A stretch of 64,000 nucleotides of DNA from NCBI RefSeq assembly GCF_002920615.1, contig NZ_PQSU01000011.1, forward strand, positions 186,001 to 250,000, given 5' to 3'. This DNA is from Streptomyces sp. Ru62. GTDB taxonomy: Bacteria > Actinomycetota > Actinomycetes > Streptomycetales > Streptomycetaceae. The notes below the pieces were generated by a model, which was not told the origin of the DNA, ran no database searches, and saw only the letters and a program-made list of their open reading frames with translations. Positions within the stretch are counted from its first letter, which is position 1; every line of letters begins with the position of its first letter. Positions 1-8,216 of the stretch are shown here, piece after piece. A program made the position numbers and the translations under genes.

Positions 1-1
1 C

Positions 2-490
2 ATCGCCGTACCGGCCGCCGACCTGGTGCTGGCGATCGTGCGCCGCACCTGGCGCGGCCAGTCGCCGTTCGCCGCCGACCGCGGTCATCTGCACCACCGT
101 CTGCTGGAGATCGGCCACTCGCACAGCCGGGCCGTGCTGATCATGTACTTCTGGTCGGCGCTGATCGGCTTCGGGGCGCTGGCGTACTCGGTCAACTCGG
201 CGTCGATGTGGATCGTGCTGGGCGTGGTCTTCCTGAGCGCGGTCGGTCTGGTCCTGCTGCTGCTCCCGCGCTTCACCCCCCGCGTGCCGGTGTGGGCCCA
301 GCGGTTCGTGCCGCCGCGGTACCGGAGGCGGCGCCGGGCTCCCGAGGCCACGGCGGCTGCGGAGACCGCCACCGCGACGGAAGCGGAGGCTCCGGACGAC
401 GAGGAGCGCACCCCGGTCACGGCCGGTGTCTCCGGTGTCAACGGGGCCACCGCGATCGGCGCCAGGTCACGATTCCTCGATCGCCGTTGA
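2..490 (+). CDS. MraY/WecA-family glycosyl-phosphate transferase, C-terminal part
   Basis: Only the last 162 residues are inside the window; the reading frame is open from base 2. The fragment carries the histidine-rich cytoplasmic loop DRGHLHHRLLE typical of polyprenyl-phosphate N-acetylhexosamine-1-phosphate transferases (WecA/TagO/MraY superfamily). Two membrane segments follow (about AVLIMYFWSALIGFGALAY and WIVLGVVFLSAVGLVLLLL), then an Arg-rich stretch and an Ala/Thr/Glu-rich cytoplasmic tail. Such enzymes move a sugar phosphate from a UDP-sugar to undecaprenyl or decaprenyl phosphate at the inner membrane face to start a cell-wall polymer. The exact sugar cannot be told from this piece. 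It lies upstream of the ATP synthase operon in the same direction, but a 300-nt gap with its own operator separates them. Confidence 0.85.
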   Translation: MAVPAADLVLAIVRRTWRGQSPFAADRGHLHHRLLEIGHSHSRAVLIMYFWSALIGFGALAYSVNSASMWIVLGVVFLSAVGLVLLLLPRFTPRVPVWAQRFVPPRYRRRRRAPEATAAAETATATEAEAPDDEERTPVTAGVSGVNGATAIGARSRFLDRR

Positions 491-588
491 CGGCCAAGGT
501 AAGAATCTGACTAGAGCATTGCCAACTCGTGGGGGAGCAAAGGCCCCTAATACCAGACAAGTGGGCGCGGTTTTTGCACAGACGCGCA

Positions 589-610
589 CTGTCACTCTCA
601 TGTGTGACAG
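589..610. promoter_or_regulatory. Inverted repeat CTGTCAC-N8-GTGACAG
   Basis: A perfect 7-bp inverted repeat with an 8-nt centre lies about 180 bp before atpI. It could be a weak hairpin ending the upstream glycosyltransferase transcript or a binding site for a dimeric regulator. No U-run follows it, which argues against a simple terminator. The regulator is unknown. Confidence 0.4.
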
Positions 611-647
611 CAAGCACACCCACCAGGTAAAGACCTCATCAAATAGT

Positions 648-665
648 TTGTGATACGGTTCACGA
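648..665. promoter_or_regulatory. Rex operator (ROP)-like site upstream of atp operon
   Basis: The sequence TTGTGATACGGTTCACGA contains TGTGA-N6-TCAC, the core of the Streptomyces Rex operator (family consensus TGTGAACGCGTTCACA). Rex is an NADH/NAD+-sensing repressor of respiratory genes, and the atp operon is a reported Rex target in Streptomyces as far as I recall. The location, 126-143 bp before the atpI start in the AT-rich promoter region, fits that role. The match is by eye; binding is inferred. Confidence 0.65.
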
Positions 666-790
666 GAACCCCGGATAGAACCGAAGGACCCGAGTGCGAC
701 GGTCCATTGGTGTGAGGTCTCGATCACTCAGCCCGGGACTACGCTCGTCCATGACGACACCCTGCCCCCTGTGAAAGCGGAGTTGCCGCC

Positions 791-1228
791 ATGCCGTCCA
801 ATGACGTCCGGAACCTTGCGCAGATCGCTGTGCCCACAGCGGCTGCCGGCGTGATCGCCGTCGCCGTGAGCGCCGCGGTCGCGGGGGGCAAGGGCGCGCT
901 CGGCGCGGTCGTCGGCACGGTGCTGGCCATCCTGTTCATGGGAATCGGCCTCTACGTGCTGCAGTGGACGGCAAAAACGCTCCCGCAGCTCTTCCAGGCG
1001 ATGGGGCTGCTGCTCTACGTCGCCCAGCTGCTGCTCCTCCTGATCTTCGTCGCCGTCTTCAAGGACACCTCACTCTTCAACGCGAAGACGTTCGCCGTGT
1101 CGCTCGTCGTCGCGACCGTCGTGTGGATGGCCGCGCAGGCGCGCGCGCACATGAAGGCCAAGATCTTCTACATCGACCCGGACTCCGCGAAGAGTGAGAA
1201 GCCCGAGAAGACAGGGCCGAAGCCGTGA
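791..1228 (+). CDS. atpI: ATP synthase protein I (AtpI)
   Basis: The 145-residue protein is mostly membrane-embedded, with hydrophobic segments around residues 12-32, 36-58, 66-94 and 98-116, and a short charged Lys/Glu/Pro-rich tail. It is the first gene of the ATP synthase operon, directly before atpB, the usual place of atpI in actinomycetes. AtpI proteins assist assembly of the c-ring or ion uptake and are generally not part of the finished complex. A GCGGAG ribosome site precedes the ATG at 791. Sequence identity between AtpI proteins is low, so the call rests on position, size and topology. Confidence 0.85.
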   Translation: MPSNDVRNLAQIAVPTAAAGVIAVAVSAAVAGGKGALGAVVGTVLAILFMGIGLYVLQWTAKTLPQLFQAMGLLLYVAQLLLLLIFVAVFKDTSLFNAKTFAVSLVVATVVWMAAQARAHMKAKIFYIDPDSAKSEKPEKTGPKP

Positions 1229-1453
1229 GGGGTAGGGGCGGGATAAAGGCTTGTGAGATCTCCTGCTATCGTCCGGTGCCAACTGCGGCATCGCGGGCGC
1301 GGGCATCTGAGCTGACGCCTGCTCGATCGCGAGGCTCGATGCCCCCCAGCCGCCCCCACATCCGTAACACCAGTCCGGTGCCGATCCGCGGCCGTGTGCC
1401 GCGCCGACACAACGAGGTTGCCGAACCCATGCGTCACGCCGAAGGAGCCCGCG

Positions 1454-2272
1454 GTGAGTGCTGACCAGACCCAGCTCGCCTTCGACTGGAGTTGTCGGAT
1501 CATGTCCGACAACGGGTGTGGCTTCCCGGCTCCGGGCCTGCACTCCTTCCTGTTCAAGCCGCTCGCCACGGTCGGGGGCTTCGAGTTCAACAAGGTGATG
1601 CTGCTCGCGCTCGTCACCACCGTGCTCGTCGTCGCCTTCTTCTGGGCCGCCTTCGGCAAGGCCAAGGTCGTCCCGGGCAAGCTCCAGATGATCGGCGAGG
1701 CCGGCTACGACTTCGTCCGCCGCGGCATTGTGTACGAGACCCTCGGCAAGCGCGAGGGCGAGAAGTGGGTGCCGCTCATGGTCTCCCTCTTCTTCTTCAT
1801 CTGGATCATGAACGTCTGGTCCGTGGTCCCGCTCGCGCAGTTCCCGGTCTCCTCGATCATCGCCTACCCGGCGGTGCTGGCCGCGGTCGTCTACGTCACC
1901 TGGGTCGCGCTGACCTTCAAGAAGCACGGCTTCGTCGGCTTCTTCAAGAACGTCACGGGCTACGACAAGACGCTCGGCCCGGTCCTGCCGCTCGTCATGG
2001 TCATCGAGTTCTTCTCGAACCTGCTGGTCCGCCCGTTCACGCACGCGGTGCGACTCTTCGCCAACATGTTCGCCGGTCACCTGATGCTGGTGATGTTCAC
2101 CGTCGCCTCCTGGTACCTGCTGAACAGCTGGATGATCCCGGCCGCCGGCGTCTCCTTCGTGATGACGATGGCCATGATCTGCTTCGAGCTCTTCGTCCAG
2201 GCCGTCCAGGCGTACGTCTTCGTCCTGCTGGCCTGCTCCTACATTCAGGGCGCTCTCGCCGAGCACCACTGA
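1454..2272 (+). CDS. atpB: F1Fo ATP synthase subunit a
   Basis: Subunit a forms the proton half-channels of the membrane Fo sector. The 272-residue product has five or more hydrophobic segments and the signature RPFTHAVRLFANMFAGH, whose second arginine (Arg200 here) corresponds to the essential arginine facing the c-ring carboxylates. I place the start at the GTG at 1454 because GAAGGAG lies 7 nt upstream; the frame is open further back to 1394 without a ribosome site. The gap between atpI and atpB (1229-1453) carries no gene. It is followed closely by atpE, so the two are expected to be co-transcribed. Confidence 0.97.
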   Translation: MSADQTQLAFDWSCRIMSDNGCGFPAPGLHSFLFKPLATVGGFEFNKVMLLALVTTVLVVAFFWAAFGKAKVVPGKLQMIGEAGYDFVRRGIVYETLGKREGEKWVPLMVSLFFFIWIMNVWSVVPLAQFPVSSIIAYPAVLAAVVYVTWVALTFKKHGFVGFFKNVTGYDKTLGPVLPLVMVIEFFSNLLVRPFTHAVRLFANMFAGHLMLVMFTVASWYLLNSWMIPAAGVSFVMTMAMICFELFVQAVQAYVFVLLACSYIQGALAEHH

Positions 2273-2350
2273 GTCGTACCACCGCCCCGAAACCCCCAGT
2301 CGTCCGGTGGCCAACCCCCACCGGTCCATGAAAGAGAAGGAAGAACCGGC

Positions 2351-2596
2351 ATGTCCGCTCTCCAGACCCTTGCTGCTGAAACCGGCGTCCACGGCTCCGT
2401 CGGCTCCATCGGTTACGGCCTCGCCGCGATCGGCCCCGGCATCGGCGTCGGCATCATCTTCGGTAACGGCACCCAGGCCCTGGCCCGTCAGCCCGAGGCC
2501 GCCGGTCTGATCCGCGCCAACCAGATCCTGGGCTTCGCCTTCTGTGAGGCGCTCGCCCTCATCGGCATCGTGATGCCGTTCGTGTTCGGTAAGTAA
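2351..2596 (+). CDS. atpE: F1Fo ATP synthase subunit c
   Basis: This 81-residue proteolipid is a two-helix hairpin. Helix one is Gly-rich (GIGVGIIFG), the polar loop contains the invariant RQP (residues 46-48), and helix two carries the proton-binding carboxylate Glu66 in FCEALALIG. Glu rather than Asp is normal for actinomycetes. A ring of these subunits turns in the membrane as protons pass subunit a. The purine-rich AGAAGGAAG lies just before the ATG. It sits between atpB and atpF as in other operons of this type. Confidence 0.98.
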   Translation: MSALQTLAAETGVHGSVGSIGYGLAAIGPGIGVGIIFGNGTQALARQPEAAGLIRANQILGFAFCEALALIGIVMPFVFGK

Positions 2597-2635
2597 TCAG
2601 CACTTACCTGACACGAACCGACGAAAGGCACTGAT

Positions 2636-3184
2636 GTGATCGCCAACCTGGTTGCGCTCGCGGCCGAGGAGGAGCAGAACCCGCTCGTTCCTCCGGGTCC
2701 CGAGCTGCTCATCGGCACCATCGCCTTCGCCATCGTGTTCTTCTTCTTCTGGAAGAAGCTGCTTCCGAACATCAACAAGGTTCTGGAGGAGCGTCGCGCG
2801 GCGATCGAAGGCGGCATCGAAGAGGCCGACGCCATGAAGGTCGAGGCCCAGAGCGTCCTTGAGCAGTACAAGGCCCAGCTCGCCGAGGCCCGGCACGAGG
2901 CCGCGCGCCTGCGCCAGGAGGCGCAGGAGCAGGGTGCCGCGCTCATCGCCGAGATGCGGGCCGAGGGCCAGCGGCAGCGCGAGGAGATCGTCACCGCCGG
3001 CCACGCCCAGATCGAGGCCGACCGCAAGGCCGCCGCGTCCGCGCTGCGTCAGGACGTCGGCAAGCTCGCCACCGAACTGGCCGGCAAGCTCGTCGGCGAG
3101 TCCCTTGAGGACCACGCCCGCCAGAGCCGTGTGATCGACCGCTTCCTCGACGAGCTTGAGGAGAAGGCCGAGGCCGCGCGATGA
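2636..3184 (+). CDS. atpF: F1Fo ATP synthase subunit b
   Basis: Subunit b is the peripheral stalk. The 182-residue protein has one N-terminal membrane helix (about residues 24-40, rich in Phe: IVFFFFWKK) followed by a long charged Ala/Glu/Arg helix predicted to form the dimeric coiled stalk. It starts at the GTG at 2636; an ATG two bases earlier is out of frame and hits a stop at once. ACGAAAGG provides the ribosome site. The stop overlaps the atpH start by 4 nt (ATGA), implying translational coupling of the two stalk subunits. Confidence 0.97.
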   Translation: MIANLVALAAEEEQNPLVPPGPELLIGTIAFAIVFFFFWKKLLPNINKVLEERRAAIEGGIEEADAMKVEAQSVLEQYKAQLAEARHEAARLRQEAQEQGAALIAEMRAEGQRQREEIVTAGHAQIEADRKAAASALRQDVGKLATELAGKLVGESLEDHARQSRVIDRFLDELEEKAEAAR

Positions 3185-3996
3185 ACGGAGCGAGCCGCGA
3201 GGCCCTGTCAGCCGCACGTGAGCGTCTCGACGCGCTGACGGACTCCACGTCCGTCGACGCCGCGAAGCTCGCGGACGAGCTGGCGGCCGTCACCGCGCTG
3301 CTCGACCGCGAGGCCGGCCTGCGCCGGGTCCTCACCGACCCGGCGCAGCCCGGGGAGGCGAAGGCGCAGCTGGTCCAGCGCCTGATCGGCGGCCAGGTCA
3401 GCGGCACCGCCGCCGACCTGGTGTCCGGACTGGCCCGGTCCCGCTGGTCGCAGCCCCGCGACCTGGTGGACGCGCTGGAGGAGCTGGCGAACATCGCCGA
3501 CCTCACGGCCGCGGAGAAGACCGGCACCCTCGACGACGTCGAGGACGAGCTGTTCCGGTTCGGCCGGATCGTCTCCTCCAACACCGAGCTGCGCGCCGCG
3601 CTCACCGACCGTGCCGCCGGCACCTCGGCCAAGACCGAGCTGCTGAACCGGCTCCTGGGCGGGCGGGCCAAGCCGGCCACCGAGCGGCTGGTGACGCGCC
3701 TCGCGACCGCGCCGCGTGGACGTAGCCTGGAGACGGGACTGGAGTCCCTGTCCAAGCTCGCCGCCGAGCGTCGGAACCGCATGGTCGCCGTCGTCACCTC
3801 GGCGGTGCCGTTGAGCGACGGGCAGCGCGAGCGCCTCGGTGCCGCCCTGACCAAGCTCTACGGGCGTCGGATGCACCTCAACCTCGACGTCGACCCCGAG
3901 GTCGTCGGCGGGATCCGGGTGCAGGTCGGTGACGAGGTCATCAACGGCTCCATCGCGGACCGGCTGGACGAGGCCGCCCGCCGCATGGCGAGCTAG
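3181..3996 (+). CDS. atpH: F1Fo ATP synthase subunit delta
   Basis: The delta subunit links the b stalk to the top of the alpha3beta3 head. The 271-residue protein is long for the family (E. coli delta is about 177) but the extended N-terminal part is usual for actinomycetes. The conserved C-terminal region with DPEVVGGIRVQVGDEVINGSI is clear. It starts inside the atpF stop (ATGA). A structured 132-nt spacer then separates it from atpA, which is unusual within this compact operon. Confidence 0.96.
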   Translation: MNGASREALSAARERLDALTDSTSVDAAKLADELAAVTALLDREAGLRRVLTDPAQPGEAKAQLVQRLIGGQVSGTAADLVSGLARSRWSQPRDLVDALEELANIADLTAAEKTGTLDDVEDELFRFGRIVSSNTELRAALTDRAAGTSAKTELLNRLLGGRAKPATERLVTRLATAPRGRSLETGLESLSKLAAERRNRMVAVVTSAVPLSDGQRERLGAALTKLYGRRMHLNLDVDPEVVGGIRVQVGDEVINGSIADRLDEAARRMAS

Positions 3997-4035
3997 CAGC
4001 AACTCGATATTTCGAGAAGAGCAGTACGTACTTAC

Positions 4036-4108
4036 GGCCCTGGTTGGGCCGTGCAGAGGATTCCTGGGGGTCGCCCCCAGACCCCCAAAGTGAAACTTCG
4101 GGCCCAAC
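4036..4108 (+). repeat. Structured palindromic spacer between atpH and atpA
   Basis: Three nested or adjacent inverted repeats are visible. GGCCC-TGGTT-GGGCC spans 4036-4050. A perfect hairpin CTGGGGG-TCG-CCCCCAG spans 4064-4080. GTTGGGCC at 4043-4050 is the exact complement of GGCCCAAC at 4101-4108, so the larger element can fold around the inner hairpin. GGGGGTC/GCCCCC-rich palindromes of this look recur between genes in Streptomyces genomes. Here it ends right at the atpA ribosome site (AAGGAG from 4109), so it may affect mRNA processing or atpA translation. Confidence 0.6.
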
Positions 4109-4128
4109 AAGGAGAGCAGGGAACCCAG

Positions 4129-5721
4129 ATGGCGGAGCTCACGATCCGGCCGGAGGAGATCCGGGACGCGCTGGAGAACTTCGTCCAGTCGTACAAGCCG
4201 GACGCGGCCTCGCGCGAGGAGGTCGGTACGGTCACCCTTGCCGGCGACGGCATCGCGAAGGTCGAGGGCCTGCCCTCGGCCATGGCCAACGAACTGCTGA
4301 AGTTCGAGGACGGCACCCTCGGCCTCGCGCTGAACCTGGAAGAGCGCGAGATCGGTGCCATCGTCCTCGGTGAGTTCAGCGGCATCGAGGAGGGTCAGCC
4401 GGTCACGCGCACCGGTGAGGTCCTCTCCGTGGCGGTCGGCGAGGGCTACCTCGGCCGTGTCGTCGACCCGCTCGGCAACCCGATCGACGGCCTCGGCGAG
4501 ATCGAGACCGACGGCCGCCGCGCCCTTGAGCTGCAGGCCCCCACGGTCATGCAGCGCAAGTCGGTGCACGAGCCGATGGAGACGGGCTACAAGGCCGTCG
4601 ACGCGATGACCCCGATCGGCCGTGGTCAGCGCCAGCTGATCATCGGTGACCGCCAGACCGGCAAGACCGCCCTGGCCGTCGACACGATCATCAACCAGCG
4701 CGACAACTGGCGCTCGGGCGACCCGAAGAAGCAGGTCCGCTGCATCTACGTCGCCATCGGCCAGAAGGGCTCCACCATCGCCGGCGTGCGCCGCGCGCTG
4801 GAGGAGAACGGCGCGCTGGAGTACACGACCATCGTCGCCGCCCCGGCGTCCGACCCGGCCGGCTTCAAGTACCTGGCGCCGTACACCGGTTCGGCCATCG
4901 GCCAGCACTGGATGTACCAGGGCAAGCACGTCCTGATCATCTTCGACGACCTGTCGAAGCAGGCCGACGCCTACCGTGCCGTGTCGCTGCTGCTGCGCCG
5001 CCCGCCGGGCCGTGAGGCCTACCCGGGTGACGTCTTCTACCTGCACTCCCGGCTGCTGGAGCGCTGCGCCAAGCTCTCCGACGACATGGGTGCCGGTTCG
5101 ATGACCGGTCTGCCGATCGTCGAGACCAAGGCCAACGACGTCTCGGCGTTCATCCCGACCAACGTCATCTCCATCACCGACGGCCAGTGCTTCCTGGAGT
5201 CGGACCTGTTCAACGCCGGTCAGCGTCCCGCGCTGAACGTCGGTATCTCCGTCTCCCGAGTCGGTGGTTCCGCGCAGCACAAGGCGATGCGCCAGGTCTC
5301 CGGCCGCCTCCGTGTGGACCTCGCCCAGTTCCGTGAGCTGGAGGCGTTCGCCGCCTTCGGTTCCGACCTGGACGCGGCCTCGAAGGCCCAGCTGGAGCGC
5401 GGTCAGCGCATGGTCGAGCTGCTGAAGCAGGACCAGTACCAGCCGATGGCCACCGAGGACCAGGTCGTCTCCGTCTGGGCCGGCACCAACGGCCGCATGG
5501 ACGACGTGCCGGTCGCCGACATCCGCCGCTTCGAGAAGGAGCTGCTGGACTTCCTGCACCGGAAGCACCAGGGCCTGCTCACCTCCATCCGCGAGGGCGC
5601 CAAGATGTCGGACGACACGATCCAGGCGATCGACGACGCCGTGGCGGAGTTCAAGAAGCAGTTCGAGACGAGCGACGGCAAGCTGCTCGGCGAGGACGTT
5701 CCTGCCGCTGCCGCCAAGTGA
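4129..5721 (+). CDS. atpA: F1Fo ATP synthase subunit alpha
   Basis: Alpha forms the non-catalytic nucleotide sites of the F1 head. The 530-residue product has the Walker A motif GDRQTGKT (residues 173-180), the Walker B region VLIIFDDLSKQ and the family signature PALNVGISVSRVGGSAQ. I start it at the ATG at 4129, giving the usual MAELTIRPEEI N-terminus; the frame is open to 4051 but that extension reads through the palindromic spacer. AAGGAG lies about 14 nt upstream and GCAGGGA is closer. It is followed by atpG after 21 nt. Confidence 0.98.
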   Translation: MAELTIRPEEIRDALENFVQSYKPDAASREEVGTVTLAGDGIAKVEGLPSAMANELLKFEDGTLGLALNLEEREIGAIVLGEFSGIEEGQPVTRTGEVLSVAVGEGYLGRVVDPLGNPIDGLGEIETDGRRALELQAPTVMQRKSVHEPMETGYKAVDAMTPIGRGQRQLIIGDRQTGKTALAVDTIINQRDNWRSGDPKKQVRCIYVAIGQKGSTIAGVRRALEENGALEYTTIVAAPASDPAGFKYLAPYTGSAIGQHWMYQGKHVLIIFDDLSKQADAYRAVSLLLRRPPGREAYPGDVFYLHSRLLERCAKLSDDMGAGSMTGLPIVETKANDVSAFIPTNVISITDGQCFLESDLFNAGQRPALNVGISVSRVGGSAQHKAMRQVSGRLRVDLAQFRELEAFAAFGSDLDAASKAQLERGQRMVELLKQDQYQPMATEDQVVSVWAGTNGRMDDVPVADIRRFEKELLDFLHRKHQGLLTSIREGAKMSDDTIQAIDDAVAEFKKQFETSDGKLLGEDVPAAAAK

Positions 5722-5742
5722 CGTAAGGAAGGGACCTGACTC

Positions 5743-6660
5743 ATGGGAGCCCAGCTCCGGGTCTACAAGCGTCGCATCCGATCCGTCAGCGCGACCAAGA
5801 AGATCACCAAGGCGATGGAGATGATCGCCGCCTCGCGCGTCGTCAAGGCGCAGCGCAAGGTGGCGGCCTCCACGCCGTACGCGCAGGAGCTCACGCGCGC
5901 GGTCACGGCGGTCGGTACCGGTTCGAACACCAAGCACCCGCTCACCACGGAGACGGAGAACCCGACCCGTGCCGCGGTCCTGCTCCTCACGAGCGACCGC
6001 GGTCTGGCCGGCGCCTTCAACTCCAACGCCATCAAGGCGGCGGAGCAGCTGACCGAGCGCCTGGAGCGCGAGGGCAAGCAGGTCGACACGTACATCGTCG
6101 GCCGGCGCGGTGTGGCGCACTACAACTTCCGTGAGCGCAAGATCGCGGAGTCGTGGAGCGGCTTCACCGACGAGCCGACGTACGCGGACGCCAAGAAGGT
6201 GGCGGCGCCGCTGATCGAGGCCATCGAGAAGGAGACGGCCGAGGGCGGCGTGGACGAACTCCACATCGTCTTCACCGAGTTCGTCTCGATGATGACGCAG
6301 ACGGCGCTCGACGCCCGGCTGCTGCCGCTGCGCCTCGAAGAGGTCGCCGAGGAGGCTCACCCCAAGGGCGAGATCCTCCCGCTGTACGACTTCGAGCCCT
6401 CGGCGGAGGACGTCCTCGACGCCCTGCTGCCGCGCTACGTGGAGAGCCGCATCTACAACGCGCTGCTCCAGTCGGCCGCTTCGAAGCACGCCGCCACGCG
6501 GCGCGCGATGAAGTCGGCCACCGACAACGCGGGCGAGCTGATCAACACGCTCTCCCGTCTTGCCAACGCGGCCCGCCAGGCCGAAATCACCCAGGAAATC
6601 AGCGAGATCGTCGGTGGCGCGAGCGCCCTGGCCGACGCGACCGCGGGGAGTGACCGATAA
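5743..6660 (+). CDS. atpG: F1Fo ATP synthase subunit gamma
   Basis: Gamma is the central rotor shaft. The 305-residue protein has the conserved N-terminal helix (RRIRSVSATKKITKAMEMIAA) and C-terminal helix (ATDNAGELINTLSRLANAARQAEITQEI) that form the coiled shaft, with a Rossmann-like middle domain containing LLLTSDRGLAGAFN. An AAGGAAGGG ribosome site precedes the ATG. The stop codon TAA is immediately followed by the atpD ATG with no spacer. Confidence 0.98.
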   Translation: MGAQLRVYKRRIRSVSATKKITKAMEMIAASRVVKAQRKVAASTPYAQELTRAVTAVGTGSNTKHPLTTETENPTRAAVLLLTSDRGLAGAFNSNAIKAAEQLTERLEREGKQVDTYIVGRRGVAHYNFRERKIAESWSGFTDEPTYADAKKVAAPLIEAIEKETAEGGVDELHIVFTEFVSMMTQTALDARLLPLRLEEVAEEAHPKGEILPLYDFEPSAEDVLDALLPRYVESRIYNALLQSAASKHAATRRAMKSATDNAGELINTLSRLANAARQAEITQEISEIVGGASALADATAGSDR

Positions 6661-8097
6661 ATGACCACCACTGTTGAGACCGCGACGGCTACGGGCCGCG
6701 TCGCCCGGGTCATCGGCCCGGTCGTCGACGTGGAGTTCCCCGTCGACGCGATGCCGGACATCTACAACGCCCTCCACGTCGAGGTCGCCGACCCGGCCAA
6801 CGCGGGCGAGAAGAAGACGCTGACCCTGGAGGTCGCCCAGCACCTGGGTGACGGCCTGGTCCGCACCATCTCCATGCAGCCGACCGACGGTCTGGTCCGC
6901 CAGGCCCCGGTCGTCGACACCGGCGACGGCATCACCGTCCCGGTCGGTGACTTCACCAAGGGCAAGGTGTTCAACACCCTCGGTGAGGTGCTGAACGTCG
7001 ACGAGCAGTACGAGGGCGAGCGCTGGTCCATCCACCGCAAGGCCCCGAACTTCGACGAGCTTGAGTCGAAGACCGAGATGTTCGAGACCGGCGTCAAGGT
7101 CATCGACCTGCTGACCCCGTACGTCAAGGGCGGCAAGATCGGTCTGTTCGGTGGTGCCGGCGTCGGCAAGACGGTGCTCATCCAGGAGATGATCTACCGT
7201 GTCGCCAACAACCACGACGGTGTCTCCGTGTTCGCCGGTGTCGGTGAGCGCACCCGTGAGGGCAACGACCTGATCGAGGAGATGTCCGACTCGGGCGTCA
7301 TCGACAAGACCGCGCTGGTCTTCGGTCAGATGGACGAGCCGCCGGGCACCCGTCTGCGCGTCGCGCTGGCCGGCCTCACCATGGCCGAGTACTTCCGTGA
7401 CGTCCAGAAGCAGGACGTGCTGTTCTTCATCGACAACATCTTCCGCTTCACCCAGGCCGGTTCCGAGGTCTCCACGCTGCTCGGCCGCATGCCGTCCGCG
7501 GTGGGTTACCAGCCGAACCTGGCCGACGAGATGGGCCTCCTCCAGGAGCGCATCACCTCGACCCGCGGTCACTCGATCACCTCGATGCAGGCGATCTACG
7601 TCCCCGCCGACGACCTGACCGACCCGGCCCCGGCCACCACCTTCGCCCACCTCGACGCGACGACGGTTCTGTCCCGTCCGATCTCCGAGAAGGGCATCTA
7701 CCCGGCCGTGGACCCGCTGGACTCCACGTCCCGGATCCTGGACCCGCGCTACATCTCGCAGGACCACTACAACGCGGCCATGCGCGTGAAGACGATCCTG
7801 CAGAAGTACAAGGACCTCCAGGACATCATCGCGATCCTCGGTATCGACGAGCTCGGCGAGGAGGACAAGCTCGTCGTCCACCGTGCCCGTCGTGTGGAGC
7901 GCTTCCTGTCCCAGAACACCCATGTCGCCAAGCAGTTCACCGGCGTGGACGGCTCGGACGTGCCGCTCGACGAGTCGATCGCCGCGTTCAACGCGATCTG
8001 CGACGGCGAGTACGACCACTTCCCCGAGCAGGCGTTCTTCATGTGCGGTGGTCTTGAGGACCTCAAGAAGAACGCGAAGGAGCTGGGCGTCTCCTGA
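6661..8097 (+). CDS. atpD: F1Fo ATP synthase subunit beta
   Basis: Beta carries the catalytic sites. In the 478-residue protein the P-loop GGAGVGKT spans residues 164-171, the catalytic glutamate is Glu196 in GVGERTREGNDL, and the Walker B segment is VLFFIDNIFRFTQAGSEVS. The C-terminal contact region IDELGEEDKLVV corresponds to the DELSEED loop. The ATG abuts the atpG stop, so translation is probably by reinitiation. A strong hairpin follows at 8119-8150 before the last gene of the operon. Confidence 0.99.
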   Translation: MTTTVETATATGRVARVIGPVVDVEFPVDAMPDIYNALHVEVADPANAGEKKTLTLEVAQHLGDGLVRTISMQPTDGLVRQAPVVDTGDGITVPVGDFTKGKVFNTLGEVLNVDEQYEGERWSIHRKAPNFDELESKTEMFETGVKVIDLLTPYVKGGKIGLFGGAGVGKTVLIQEMIYRVANNHDGVSVFAGVGERTREGNDLIEEMSDSGVIDKTALVFGQMDEPPGTRLRVALAGLTMAEYFRDVQKQDVLFFIDNIFRFTQAGSEVSTLLGRMPSAVGYQPNLADEMGLLQERITSTRGHSITSMQAIYVPADDLTDPAPATTFAHLDATTVLSRPISEKGIYPAVDPLDSTSRILDPRYISQDHYNAAMRVKTILQKYKDLQDIIAILGIDELGEEDKLVVHRARRVERFLSQNTHVAKQFTGVDGSDVPLDESIAAFNAICDGEYDHFPEQAFFMCGGLEDLKKNAKELGVS

Positions 8098-8118
8098 CGT
8101 CAGGCACTCGCCTGAGTC

Positions 8119-8150
8119 GTGAGGGGGCGGGGTGCGTCCCGCCCCCTCAC
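8119..8150 (+). terminator. 13-bp hairpin between atpD and atpC
   Basis: GTGAGGGGGCGGG (8119-8131) and its exact complement (8138-8150) enclose a 6-nt loop. No T-run follows, and atpC begins 66 nt later with its own ribosome site. It may act as a partial terminator or as a 3' stabiliser that lowers expression of epsilon relative to beta. It could also be only a structural barrier to exonucleases. Confidence 0.6.
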
Positions 8151-8216
8151 GCACGCCCACTAGAATTGACCCCAACACCCGGCGCCCCTGCCGGGTGGTG
8201 ACCCGAGGAGCCACCC

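Larger units (their letters stand above)
491..790. other. Gap upstream of the ATP synthase operon
   Basis: This 300-nt stretch is noticeably more A+T-rich than its surroundings, especially 500-680, and holds no convincing gene. I see a perfect inverted repeat at 589-610 and a Rex-operator-like palindrome at 648-665, described separately. No T-tract terminator for the preceding glycosyltransferase is evident. The region probably carries the main atp promoter; a TTGTGA at 648 and a GATAGA at 674 are too far apart (20 nt) to call with confidence. Confidence 0.6.

Noticed and set aside
491..710. Short plus- and minus-strand frames in the atp upstream gap
   Set aside because: No ribosome sites, poor codon bias and high A+T; the region is better read as regulatory DNA.
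1070..2392. 440-codon minus-strand frame opposite atpI and atpB
   Set aside because: His/Asp/Glu-rich composition with no fold pattern; a shadow of atpB.
3208..8214. 1668-codon open frame on the minus strand opposite most of the atp operon
   Set aside because: It mirrors codon bias of the real atp genes on the plus strand, which are identified beyond doubt; no domain is recognisable.
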